DNA of 53,341 nucleotides from DAONFI01 sp035403485 (lineage in GTDB: Bacteria; Planctomycetota; Phycisphaerae; SM23-33). Under the pieces are notes generated by a model. The model saw nothing but the letters and a program-made list of their open reading frames with translations, was not told the origin of the DNA and did no database searches. The position numbers were made by a program, and so were the translations under genes. Position 1 is the first letter of the stretch. Every line of letters begins with the position of its first letter. Below are positions 35,074 through 43,134 of this stretch, piece after piece. The DNA lies in assembly GCA_964536835.1 (NCBI GenBank), contig CAZIAZ010000014.1:1-53341 (forward strand), read 5' to 3'.

Positions 35074-35658
35074 ATGCTTGATTATAACTGTGTAGCTTGT
35101 GGCGAAGCCATGTCAAGTCCAGAATCAATGATTGGGAAAAAAGAATTGTGTCCCAAATGTGGAAAATCTATTATTGTCGCTTCTACTAAAACTCTAAATA
35201 AAAAAACAACTCCATCAAGCCATGAGTTTAAAATTAAGGTTTGTAAAGCAAAAATTGATAATATTAAAACCCATTTTACTGGTCAAGGTAAAATGACCTT
35301 ATATACCGATACATGGGGCAACAAAATGATACATGTAATTTTTGCAGTACCCTTTAATTGGTTTTTAGCATTATGTTTAGCATTTGTCATTTTGCTTATT
35401 ACTCGTTTTATTGCACAAGCTATTGTTGATTCTGGAATTGTAACTTTTCTTATAATTCCAGGTTGGCTAATTTATTATTTTTTACTTCGTAGTTTTTTGA
35501 GTAAAAATTATGAATTTGTTAATCAACTTACAAAAGAAACATGTTTAATTGCACCAAATAAAAAAATGTGTTTTTTTAAGATGAATGACGACGCATGGAT
35601 AGCAACGCCATCAAATGCGGAACGAAGTAATATTGTTTCATTATATATTCAGGACTAA
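35074..35658 (+). CDS. Zinc-ribbon membrane protein of unknown function
   Basis: 194 residues, no family recognised as a whole. The N-terminus holds a zinc ribbon, CVACGEAM followed 17 residues later by CPKCG, a form common in planctomycetes. A soluble stretch follows, then two hydrophobic segments (about 95-115 and 120-140) and a C-terminal cytoplasmic domain of about 50 residues. The ATG at 35074 has AAAGG upstream; an earlier TTG would overlap the promoter. It is very AT-rich. It lies between the CRISPR array and an isolated decayed repeat, next to a secreted coiled-coil protein three bases downstream. Confidence 0.65.
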   Translation: MLDYNCVACGEAMSSPESMIGKKELCPKCGKSIIVASTKTLNKKTTPSSHEFKIKVCKAKIDNIKTHFTGQGKMTLYTDTWGNKMIHVIFAVPFNWFLALCLAFVILLITRFIAQAIVDSGIVTFLIIPGWLIYYFLLRSFLSKNYEFVNQLTKETCLIAPNKKMCFFKMNDDAWIATPSNAERSNIVSLYIQD

Positions 35659-35660
35659 CC

Positions 35661-36365
35661 ATGAAAACTACACTACTCATAATCGCGTTGCTCTGCTCGG
35701 TAGTTTTTTGCCAAACGGTAGACCCTGACTTGCAGGAAAAAATAATGCGCGAAGCAAAGCAGGACTATAAAGACAAAACCGAAATTTTAACCAATCAAAA
35801 AGCTATGGCTGAAAATACGTGTAAAAGTCTTATGGGAACTATCAATAATCTTCCAAGAGAAATTTCTCTTGCTAAAAATATTGCGTCCGATAAGACAATG
35901 CCTCAGAACTCAAGAAATTCAGCTAAAAAAAATATTAAAAGATATTCAAAAGAATTAGCTCAAGCTAAAATTGACTTTAAGAAAAATCAGGAAACATTGC
36001 TCCGTTCATCCGCTGAATTTTCTGAAATACAAAAACAAGTCCCTGGCGAAACATATTTCAAGAAAATTGATAAAACAAATATGTCAAAAGAACGTTGCGG
36101 TCAGATACTTGATGGTAAATTTAAGGTTCTTGAAATAATAGACGATACTCGCGTTATTGCAGAAATGGCAATCGAACCATATTATGTTAAAGGAAGCACA
36201 AAACTAAAATATCATACAATACAGGTTCAAATCAAAACAGAATCGACTCAAAAATTAAAATCAAAGCAAATAGTTAAAACCAATGAAGTTTATCAAATCA
36301 TAGCTACTAACTCAAACGAAGGTAAGCCTCAACTGATTTTAGAGCCAGTTAAAATAAGTAATTAA
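35661..36365 (+). CDS. Secreted coiled-coil protein of unknown function
   Basis: 234 residues. A signal peptide (about 1-18, LLIIALLCSVVFC then QTVDP) suggests export; the Cys at the end could even be lipidated. Residues 25-125 are charged and helical with Lys, Glu, Gln and Asn, and likely form a coiled coil. The C-terminal 100 residues look like a small beta domain. No family is recognised. Two bases separate it from the upstream stop, so the zinc-ribbon membrane protein and this one are probably a two-gene unit. AT-rich throughout. Confidence 0.65.
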   Translation: MKTTLLIIALLCSVVFCQTVDPDLQEKIMREAKQDYKDKTEILTNQKAMAENTCKSLMGTINNLPREISLAKNIASDKTMPQNSRNSAKKNIKRYSKELAQAKIDFKKNQETLLRSSAEFSEIQKQVPGETYFKKIDKTNMSKERCGQILDGKFKVLEIIDDTRVIAEMAIEPYYVKGSTKLKYHTIQVQIKTESTQKLKSKQIVKTNEVYQIIATNSNEGKPQLILEPVKISN

Positions 36366-36463
36366 AATTTTATTAAACTAACGATGGTAAAGCACTAAAT
36401 GATGTTGAATTTTTTAAACTTTTTTCACCTACTGTAGCAGAAGTAGGTATCTGCATAAAACAA

Positions 36464-36494
36464 TTCGCTCCATCACAGGAACATGGATTATAAA
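36464..36494 (+). repeat. Isolated decayed CRISPR repeat
   Basis: TCGCTCCATCACAGGA (36465-36480) is identical to the repeat; the rest, ACATGGATTATAAAT, matches the repeat's GCGCGGATTGAAAC only in part. The orientation equals that of the array. The decayed 3' half is usual for the terminal repeat of an array, but this one lies 1.4 kb beyond the last intact copy. Confidence 0.8.
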
Positions 36495-36542
36495 TCTTGG
36501 AGTAAATAGAACGGCTTACATGCAAAACGAATCAGATACCCT

Positions 36543-37145
36543 TTAATCCGTTTCGTTCGCTTTTTTGGGTGGATTTTTCAAAAGTAACTGTTCGGCGGCG
36601 GCATAAATATCGTCCAGGTCAGCCAGACGGCCTTCGCCTGTTGTGCCGCATGCGAGATGGCCACAATCAGGGCCGACGATATTCATATGCCACTTTTTGA
36701 GTTTTTCGATATTTTCCTGTGTAGGATGTGCTTTCCACATGCGTGTATTCATCGCCGGCGCGATGAGTATTTCACATGCCCCGAAAGCTGAAAGCGCCAG
36801 CGTGGAAACAAGGTCGTCAGCCTGGCCGGCTGCGAATTTTGAGATGATATTTGCCGTCGCCGGCACTACAAGCATGATATCTGCACGCTCGGTCAGAGCG
36901 ATATGCTGTGCCTTAAAATCTTCCGCCGAAGTCCACATGCTCGTGAAAACCTGCCTGCGGGTGAGAGCCTGAAATGTCGACGGCCCTACAAATTTTTGCG
37001 CATTTTCCGTCATGGCCACGGTTACGCCGGCGTCAGCCTGCACAAAACGGCTAACAAGTTCCGCAGCTTTATAAGCGGAAATACCGCCCGTTACGCAAAG
37101 CAGTATTTCATAGTCGGCAAGTTTTTTGCCCGGCCTGGCGGTCAT
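36543..37145 (-). CDS. coaC: CoaC-like phosphopantothenoylcysteine decarboxylase
   Basis: About 200 residues, a stand-alone flavoprotein. CVTGGISAYKAAEL, the flavin-facing QHIALTERADIMLVVPATAN and PAMNTRMW are diagnostic of the HFCD family. It decarboxylates phosphopantothenoylcysteine in coenzyme A synthesis. Most bacteria carry CoaBC as one protein of about 400 residues; the CoaB synthetase half is missing here and must be elsewhere if the pathway is complete. ATG 37145 is preferred over GTG 37148 because of GAGG nine bases upstream. It follows rpoZ, as in many genomes. Confidence 0.87.
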   Translation of the reverse strand: MTARPGKKLADYEILLCVTGGISAYKAAELVSRFVQADAGVTVAMTENAQKFVGPSTFQALTRRQVFTSMWTSAEDFKAQHIALTERADIMLVVPATANIISKFAAGQADDLVSTLALSAFGACEILIAPAMNTRMWKAHPTQENIEKLKKWHMNIVGPDCGHLACGTTGEGRLADLDDIYAAAEQLLLKNPPKKANETD

Positions 37146-37149
37146 CACA

Positions 37150-37383
37150 TCAGGCCTCTAATTCAGCCGGCGACGGAACATCGCTGTTCTCGTAATCGAT
37201 GGCTAACTTGTCGGCAAGTATTTCCTCGATGGCAAGTTCCATATCCGTCATGCCTGGTTTACGTTCCACCAGCGGCCGCGAACCCTGCATGAGTTCAACA
37301 ATACGCCTCTGAATCAATGCGGTAAGTTTGAACCTGCCGCCGACCTTGTTGACGATTTCTTCGCTCTTGAGTGCTTCAATCAT
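37150..37383 (-). CDS. rpoZ: RNA polymerase omega subunit
   Basis: 77 residues. LKSEEIVNKVGGRFKLTALI, then QRRIVELMQGSRPLV, is the omega core, which wraps the beta-prime C-terminus and helps polymerase assembly. The frame is open to 37428, but ATG 37383 has GGAG eight bases upstream and lies just after the gmk stop. The order yicC-gmk-rpoZ-coaC is a widely conserved cluster, which supports the call. Confidence 0.9.
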   Translation of the reverse strand: MIEALKSEEIVNKVGGRFKLTALIQRRIVELMQGSRPLVERKPGMTDMELAIEEILADKLAIDYENSDVPSPAELEA

Positions 37384-37399
37384 CTGTATTATCTCCGTG

Positions 37400-37963
37400 T
37401 TATTCGCCCATAATACGGGCAACTTCATTTACTGCTTCATCAAGGTCATCGTTGACGACCACATGTGTATATGCTCCGCTGCGGCGGGCTGTCTGCAATT
37501 CTTCTTTTGCCTTGCCGAAGCGTTTTTCTATCGATATCGCGTCTTCCGTGCCTCGCCCGATGAGCCGCTGTCGCAACGACTCCTCACTGGGCGGCACGAC
37601 CAGAATAAAGCAGGCATCGGGACATTTTTTAAAAACCTGCAAGCCGCCCTGGACGTCTATTTCCAGAACGACCGTCTTGCCCTGCTTTATCAGCCGGCGT
37701 ACCGGTTCTGCCGGCGTGCCATAAAAATTGCCGAAAACTTCCGCCCATTCCAACAATTCATCGGCGGCAGCCATTTTTTCAAATTCGTTTCGCGTCACGA
37801 AGCGATAATCTACGCCATCCGTTTCTCCCGGCCGCGGCGGACGTGTCGTTGCCGATACGCTGTAAACCGCTCCGACGAGCCGCATGGCCCGGCGGGTTAT
37901 CGTACTCTTGCCGACCCCTGACGGGCCGCTGACGACAACCAGTTTTCCCTTAATCTCACTCAA
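37400..37963 (-). CDS. gmk: Guanylate kinase
   Basis: 187 residues. P-loop SGPSGVGKST at about 12-21, the GMP-binding SATTRPPRPGE and GVDYRFV, and the lid segment are all present. It converts GMP to GDP with ATP. It overlaps yicC by eight bases and precedes rpoZ by 16 bp; the grouping with omega is common and may link GTP supply to transcription. Confidence 0.95.
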   Translation of the reverse strand: MSEIKGKLVVVSGPSGVGKSTITRRAMRLVGAVYSVSATTRPPRPGETDGVDYRFVTRNEFEKMAAADELLEWAEVFGNFYGTPAEPVRRLIKQGKTVVLEIDVQGGLQVFKKCPDACFILVVPPSEESLRQRLIGRGTEDAISIEKRFGKAKEELQTARRSGAYTHVVVNDDLDEAVNEVARIMGE

Positions 37964-38837
37964 CGTTGGCCGCCTGCTCCTTGATGCGGTCTACAGCCGT
38001 CTTTATGTCCACCACCAGCCGCGCAATGTCGGCATCGGAAGATTTGGACGCTATGGTATTAGCCTCCCGCAGCATCTCCTGGGCGATGAAGTCCAGCTTT
38101 CGGCCGACCGGCCCGCCGGCGTTGACGACCTTGACGAATTCCGTCATATGCGTACGCAGACGGGTGATTTCTTCGGCTATGTCGCTACGCTCGGCGAATA
38201 ACGCCACTTCTCTCGCTAGCGAGTCTTCATTTATCGCTATTTTAGCCGTTGCCGTCAACTCCTCAACACGCGCTTTGAGTTTCGAGTGATAAAGCTGCAG
38301 CACTTCATCCGTTCGGCTGGCGATTGATTCAAGTTTTTCGGATATCACAGCCGTCTGGCTGAGAAGGTCTTTTGCCAGTGCGGCGCCTTCAGTATTTCGC
38401 ATGGCTATCAGGATGTCGATAACTCTGTCTATCAGGCACAGCAGGCCCTGCGACGTCTTTTCCGCCAACTCGTCAAGCGCAGGCGGCGTGCAGACGCCTG
38501 GCAGCGTCAGAAGCGTCGCAAGGTCGACACGCATCATCGGATTTGCATCCACCTCCAGCATTTGCAACTGTTTCATATAGCTGTTGATTGCGGCGGTGTT
38601 GATGGTACTGGCGGCGTTTTCGTCGGCTATTTTCATCCGTATGCACAGCGTAACGCTGCCACGCTGGATTTTCTGTCGCAACAGGGCTTCTATTTGCGGT
38701 TCAAGCATATGCAGGCCATCGGGCATGCGCGTGGACAGTTTCAAATAGCGGTTGTTCACCGATTTGATTTCGATGGAATATTCCACCGTGTCCACTTTGC
38801 CGGCTACCGAGCCGAAACCTGTCATTGACGTCAACAT
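37956..38837 (-). CDS. yicC: YicC/YloC-family endoribonuclease-like protein
   Basis: 293 residues, normal length. SMTGFGSVAG opens the protein and the C-terminus has EITRLRTHMTEFVKVV, GGPVGRKLDFIAQEMLREAN and SKSSDADIARLVVDIK, all family hallmarks. Members of this family have been shown to cut RNA, including small RNAs in E. coli. The gene heads the gmk-rpoZ-coaC block and overlaps gmk by eight bases. Confidence 0.93.
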   Translation of the reverse strand: MLTSMTGFGSVAGKVDTVEYSIEIKSVNNRYLKLSTRMPDGLHMLEPQIEALLRQKIQRGSVTLCIRMKIADENAASTINTAAINSYMKQLQMLEVDANPMMRVDLATLLTLPGVCTPPALDELAEKTSQGLLCLIDRVIDILIAMRNTEGAALAKDLLSQTAVISEKLESIASRTDEVLQLYHSKLKARVEELTATAKIAINEDSLAREVALFAERSDIAEEITRLRTHMTEFVKVVNAGGPVGRKLDFIAQEMLREANTIASKSSDADIARLVVDIKTAVDRIKEQAANVE

Positions 38838-38879
38838 GATAAATCCATTCCGCTGTGTGTAAAAATATTAAAATATTCG

Positions 38880-39506
38880 CTATTTTGATTTTGCAGGCTT
38901 GTCTGTGGCAGGTGCCGCAGGCAAGACGGGTATTTCTGGCGTTGTGTCGGTTGGGAGTTTTTTTGTCGTAGTTTCAGCCTTTTCTTCGGCAGCTTTTTGA
39001 GCTTTTTCGGCTTCCTGCCTGGCGGCGTCCTCCGGCGTAAGATACGTATAGCTCTTGACGGGCGAGGGAGTCATGCCGGTTGCATAGGCGATGGCTTTAA
39101 GCGTCTGGCCGGGCCTGATACGAATGGCGGAATTGTTATACTTCGACGACTTTTCGTTGGGCTCACTGCCGTCGGTCGTGAAGTGTATGGCTGCCTTGGC
39201 AGTCGGACAGGTAATCTGTACAAACGTTCGTTCCGTTATCGGATGTTCGGGATTGAACGCCGGCATTTCTGAGGGCATTTTGGTCGGCTTGATGGCGACT
39301 ACGGAAAGAAGCGTCAGGCCGAGAAACAGCACGGTCAGTGCTATTGTCACCCACGTCAGCACGTCGCCGGTTTTTGTGCCGAACGCACTGCCCGCGCCTG
39401 CGCCGAACGCGGCGCCAAGCCCGCCGCCGCGGCCCTTCTGAAGCAATACGACCAGAATAAGAAATACTGCCACTATCAGCAACGATATCAGAAGAAAAGT
39501 TCCCAT
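38880..39506 (-). CDS. secG: SecG with a C-terminal chitobiase-like domain
   Basis: 208 residues, against about 75-120 for usual SecG. Residues 1-75 are SecG: membrane segment, LLQKGRGGGLGAAFGAGAG, second membrane segment. The extension (about 90-150) contains IHFTTDGSEPNEKSSKYN and LKAIAYATGM, the pattern of the beta-sandwich CHB_HEX_C domain found after glycoside hydrolases. A charged Ala/Glu/Lys tail follows. SecG helps SecYE translocation; the extra domain would sit outside the membrane on the side reached after two segments. It lies between tpiA and yicC. Confidence 0.85.
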   Translation of the reverse strand: MGTFLLISLLIVAVFLILVVLLQKGRGGGLGAAFGAGAGSAFGTKTGDVLTWVTIALTVLFLGLTLLSVVAIKPTKMPSEMPAFNPEHPITERTFVQITCPTAKAAIHFTTDGSEPNEKSSKYNNSAIRIRPGQTLKAIAYATGMTPSPVKSYTYLTPEDAARQEAEKAQKAAEEKAETTTKKLPTDTTPEIPVLPAAPATDKPAKSK

Positions 39507-39581
39507 TACCTTGTTCCTGTCTTTTTAACCTTTTTATTGACTCGGCGAGAATTTTTATGGGCAAAAACCCGACGTCATTCT

Positions 39582-40343
39582 CTATTTCAAGCCGGCTTTG
39601 ACTACTGTGGTAAAATCGTCCACTTTCAGCGACGCACCGCCGATGAGTCCGCCGTCCACGTCCTGTTGAGCCAGCAGTTCGGCGGCATTTTTTGGGTTCA
39701 TCGAGCCGCCGTATTGTATACGCACATTATCTGAAACATTCCTGCCGAACATATCCGCCAATATGCCGCGTGCGTATGCGTGAGCTTCCTGTGCCTGCTG
39801 CGGCGTAGCGGTTTCGCCTGTGCCGATGGCCCATACAGGTTCATATGCTATTGTAACGTCAGTCATCTGGGCGGCGGTGACGTTGGCGAGGCCCTTGCGG
39901 AGCTGACGTTCATTGACGGCGTTGGTTTGGCCGGCTTTACGTTCAGAAAGAAGTTCGCCGATGGCTAAAATTACCTTCAAGCCGCTTTCGAGGGCTTTGA
40001 GGACTTTTTTGTTTATCATTTCGTCGGTTTCGCCAAAAATATGTCGCCGTTCGGAATGGCCCAGCAGCACGTATTTGCAGCCGCAGTCTTTTACCATGTC
40101 AGCCGATATTTCGCCGGTAAATGCACCTTTGGGTTCGAAATACATGTTCTGTGCACCGCAGCCGATGTTACTGCCGTCGACGGCGTTGCTGATTATCGAG
40201 AGATAGCAGGCTGGAACGAAAAATGCGGTTTCGATTTCGCTTATGTCGCCTATGGTTTCGACCAGTCCCTTTGCGAGGGCTGTGCCGCTTTGGGCGGTGG
40301 TGTTCATTTTCCAATTGCCGGCTATAAACAGCTTTCTTGACAT
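39582..40343 (-). CDS. tpiA: Triosephosphate isomerase
   Basis: 253 residues. NWKMNT (substrate Asn and Lys), GHSERR with the catalytic His, AYEPVWAIGTG with the catalytic Glu, and YGGSMNP plus GLIGGASL near the C-terminus are complete. It interconverts dihydroxyacetone phosphate and glyceraldehyde-3-phosphate. The ATG at 40343 (MSRKLF) has GAAGG five bases upstream; an in-frame start at 40355 is less likely. It is the first gene of the minus-strand block with secG. Confidence 0.96.
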   Translation of the reverse strand: MSRKLFIAGNWKMNTTAQSGTALAKGLVETIGDISEIETAFFVPACYLSIISNAVDGSNIGCGAQNMYFEPKGAFTGEISADMVKDCGCKYVLLGHSERRHIFGETDEMINKKVLKALESGLKVILAIGELLSERKAGQTNAVNERQLRKGLANVTAAQMTDVTIAYEPVWAIGTGETATPQQAQEAHAYARGILADMFGRNVSDNVRIQYGGSMNPKNAAELLAQQDVDGGLIGGASLKVDDFTTVVKAGLK

Positions 40344-40410
40344 CGTTACCTTCACTTTCTGTCAAACTGTCGAACTGTCGAAAAATTCAAAACGGATAAA
40401 AAAAACTTTG

Positions 40411-40510
40411 ACAGGTTAAAAAACCCGTCACATCATATTTATCAGGCTTAAGCGTCTGTCCGCCGTATGACGGTTATTTTTAAACGATTTTAAACTGTAG
40501 AATTACTAAG
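40411..40510 (+). repeat. Dispersed structured repeat family B, copy B3
   Basis: ACCCGTCACATCATATTTAT, then CAGGCTT, TGTCCGCCGTATGACGG and ACTGTAGAATTACTAAG, follows the reverse complement of copy B1 from end to end. The middle hairpin keeps pairing (CCGT/ACGG) despite changed bases. The rest of the 40344-40816 gap holds a family A copy at its right and nothing else that I recognise. Confidence 0.75.
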
Positions 40511-40685
40511 TTTATACTAATCTGCCTGTCGGTATACGGAATCAGCGCATACCTCTAGCAGCATAAGAGAGCTATTTGTACCGATTTAAGGCTTTTACGT
40601 CAAGATTTTTTTGGGAAATTGGGGGTTTTGAAACCAGCTTTTGCATGCTTATCCGTTTTTTCGATACTGTCGCCAGTTTTGACTA

Positions 40686-40748
40686 GAACCTATCCCAAAA
40701 ACATGGGCGTCGCCGATTACAGGCAGCCAAGGTTTTCGGGATAGGTTC
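40686..40748 (+). repeat. Dispersed repeat family A, copy A3 (short form)
   Basis: This 63-bp element has perfect 11-bp inverted ends, GAACCTATCCC and GGGATAGGTTC, and holds the core GCCGATTACAGGCAGCCAAG shared with copies A1 and A2. TA stands before the left end. It appears to be an internally deleted form of A2. It ends 69 bp before the zwf start codon. Confidence 0.8.
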
Positions 40749-40816
40749 ATATTGTTTGTCTTTTTCCGGAAAAGCCGCCGAAATATGTATATAATTTCCT
40801 GAAAGGACAGCTAATT

Positions 40817-42286
40817 ATGACAAAAGTGACCGGTAACGTCAGCGGCCAATCTGCGGTAGCCAACCAGTTTGTGCTGTTCGGTAGCACTGGCGACCTTGCC
40901 GCAAGGAAAATACTGCCTGCACTATATAACCTTTTACGGGATGGGCACTTGCCGCACGGTATTGTTCTGCTGGGCGTCGGCAGGAAGCCTTTGTGCGACA
41001 ACGACTTCCGCCGCCTGGTGGAGAAATCGGTAAAAGAATTCTCTCGCCAGAAATCGCCGCAGGATGATGCCGTATTGGCTGAGTTTCTGAAACATGCGCA
41101 TTATTACCAACTTGATGCTCATATGGCCGATGAATATGTCGGCCTGGCTAATCGTCTGGCGGAGTTAGCTGCCGCTTATGACATGGAAGATAACAGAATT
41201 TTTCATCTGTCCGTCGGGCCGGACCTTTTCAGGCCAATCGTCAGCGGTTTAGGAGCTGCCGGTTTGACGGGTCAGGGGCCCGAGCGGTTTTCGCGGCTGG
41301 TTGTGGAAAAACCCATCGGCCATGATTTTCAATCCGCCTGTGACCTTAACGCCGGTCTGGATGAGTATTTTGCCGAGAATCAGATATATCGTATAGACCA
41401 CTACCTCGGCAAGGAGACTGTGCAGAATATTTTGGCGTTCCGTTTCGCCAATGCGCTGTTCGACCCGCATTTCAATTATCAATGGGTCGATAATGTGCAG
41501 ATAACCACGTTTGAAACGCTCGGCATGGAGGGCCGTCGCGGGCCTTACTATGAACAGGCTGGCGCTATGGGCGATATGATGCAGAATCACATGTTGCAAC
41601 TGATGTCGCTTGTGGCGATGGACAGGCCGTCCTGCCTGCGATGCGGCGATATACGGCGAAAAAAACTCGAATTTCTGAAAACGGTACGTGTGCCGGCTGA
41701 CGGCAGGACATGTTGCGCGATGGGACAATACGCCGGCTATCGCGATGAAGCAGGCGTATCGCCTGAATCCGCCGTTGAAACGTTCGCCGCTGTGCGGCTG
41801 GAAGTGGATAACCTCCGCTGGCAGGGCGTGCCGTTTTATCTGCGTACCGGCAAGATGCTCTCGCGGCGGGAAAGTTATATAGTTCTGGAATTCAAGGCTG
41901 AAGAGATGGCCTGCTGCAAGGAGACATCTAGTCGCAACCGGCTGGTCATGCGAATAAATCCCAACGAAGGCATTGCGATGGAATTTCTGGCTAAGCGGCC
42001 CGGCATGGGTATGGTGCTCGAACCTGTCGAGATGGATTTTTCATATTCGGTGGCTTTTGCGTCGTCGTCTTCGGAGGCGTATGAACATCTGCTACTGGAC
42101 GTGATGCTGGGCGACCAGACCATGTTTATCAGTTCAGACGAGGTTCAGGAATGCTGGCGGATAGTGGACGGCGTAAGAAGGAAATTTCATGATATGAAGA
42201 TGTCGCCGGAGATTTATACCGCCGGCAGCGACGGCCCGAAAACGGCGGATGAAATTTTTTCCGGAGAAACGCACAGCTGGATATAA
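40817..42286 (+). CDS. zwf: Glucose-6-phosphate dehydrogenase
   Basis: 489 residues. The NADP loop FGSTGDLAARK, the substrate motif EKPIGHDF and the catalytic RIDHYLGKE are complete. It makes 6-phosphogluconolactone and NADPH in the oxidative pentose phosphate pathway. AAAGGA precedes the ATG. The next gene encodes the lactonase that takes its product, so the two form a functional pair 69 bp apart. A family A repeat lies just upstream. Confidence 0.96.
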   Translation: MTKVTGNVSGQSAVANQFVLFGSTGDLAARKILPALYNLLRDGHLPHGIVLLGVGRKPLCDNDFRRLVEKSVKEFSRQKSPQDDAVLAEFLKHAHYYQLDAHMADEYVGLANRLAELAAAYDMEDNRIFHLSVGPDLFRPIVSGLGAAGLTGQGPERFSRLVVEKPIGHDFQSACDLNAGLDEYFAENQIYRIDHYLGKETVQNILAFRFANALFDPHFNYQWVDNVQITTFETLGMEGRRGPYYEQAGAMGDMMQNHMLQLMSLVAMDRPSCLRCGDIRRKKLEFLKTVRVPADGRTCCAMGQYAGYRDEAGVSPESAVETFAAVRLEVDNLRWQGVPFYLRTGKMLSRRESYIVLEFKAEEMACCKETSSRNRLVMRINPNEGIAMEFLAKRPGMGMVLEPVEMDFSYSVAFASSSSEAYEHLLLDVMLGDQTMFISSDEVQECWRIVDGVRRKFHDMKMSPEIYTAGSDGPKTADEIFSGETHSWI

Positions 42287-42355
42287 CTTTTTGTGGCATT
42301 TTAGCTGTAAACGACATAGAATGTAAAAAAACTCGAACGGATGGGGAGTGATTGG

Positions 42356-43120
42356 ATGGACAAGGCTAGGACAATATTTATCGAGGATTCGCAGCAGGCT
42401 GCGGCGTGCAGGGCTGTGGAGGTTATAGAATCGGTGGTGCATGAGTCAGTCGCGTCTCGCGACGTGTGCAACATTGCGCTCGCCGGCGGTACGACGCCGA
42501 TACCGGCATACCAGGTTCTTGCAACCAGAGCCATGACAGGGTCGATTCCGTGGAATCGGGTCAATTTCTTCTTCGGCGACGAGCGTAACGTACCGCCCGA
42601 CCATATAGAAAGCAATTACCACACCGCTCAGCGTGAACTTTTTGACAAAGCCCCCGTAGACTGGTCTCGCGTCTACCCCATGCCCGGCGATGCCGCCGAC
42701 CTTCAAGCTGCTGCCGTGAGCTATGAACAAACCATTCGCCATGTCGTCGGCGACAACAGCGGAGCCGGCATACCGCATTTTGACCTTATAATGTTGGGCA
42801 TGGGCTGCGACGGCCATGTGGCGAGTCTTTTTGCCGGCTCGGCACTTCTCGATGAAACAAAAAAACTTGTAGCTGCGGAACACGTCGAAATGCTCGGCCG
42901 CTATCGTATGACAATGACTCTGCCGCTCATAAAGGCGGCTCATAATGTACTGCTGCTCGTTACCGGCGAAGACAAGGCTGAAATGGTCTACAAAGCCGTC
43001 ATCGAAGGCGACCGCTCTATCCCCGCAATGCATATAAAACCGACCAGCGGCAAATTCTGGATTGTCGTCGATAAAGCCGCCGCTCGACTGGCGGTCGATG
43101 AAATCGAACAGAGACACTGA
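42356..43120 (+). CDS. pgl: 6-phosphogluconolactonase
   Basis: 254 residues of the SOL/DevB type. LAGGTTPIPAYQVL, FFGDERNVPPDHIESNY and LMGMGCDGHVASLF-like LGMGCDGHVASLFAG are the family landmarks. It hydrolyses 6-phosphogluconolactone made by Zwf. ATG 42356 with GGGGAG seven bases upstream is preferred to ATG 42341, which overlaps that site. It converges with lipB, 14 bp apart. Confidence 0.93.
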   Translation: MDKARTIFIEDSQQAAACRAVEVIESVVHESVASRDVCNIALAGGTTPIPAYQVLATRAMTGSIPWNRVNFFFGDERNVPPDHIESNYHTAQRELFDKAPVDWSRVYPMPGDAADLQAAAVSYEQTIRHVVGDNSGAGIPHFDLIMLGMGCDGHVASLFAGSALLDETKKLVAAEHVEMLGRYRMTMTLPLIKAAHNVLLLVTGEDKAEMVYKAVIEGDRSIPAMHIKPTSGKFWIVVDKAAARLAVDEIEQRH

Positions 43121-43134
43121 ATAGATGACGTCTT

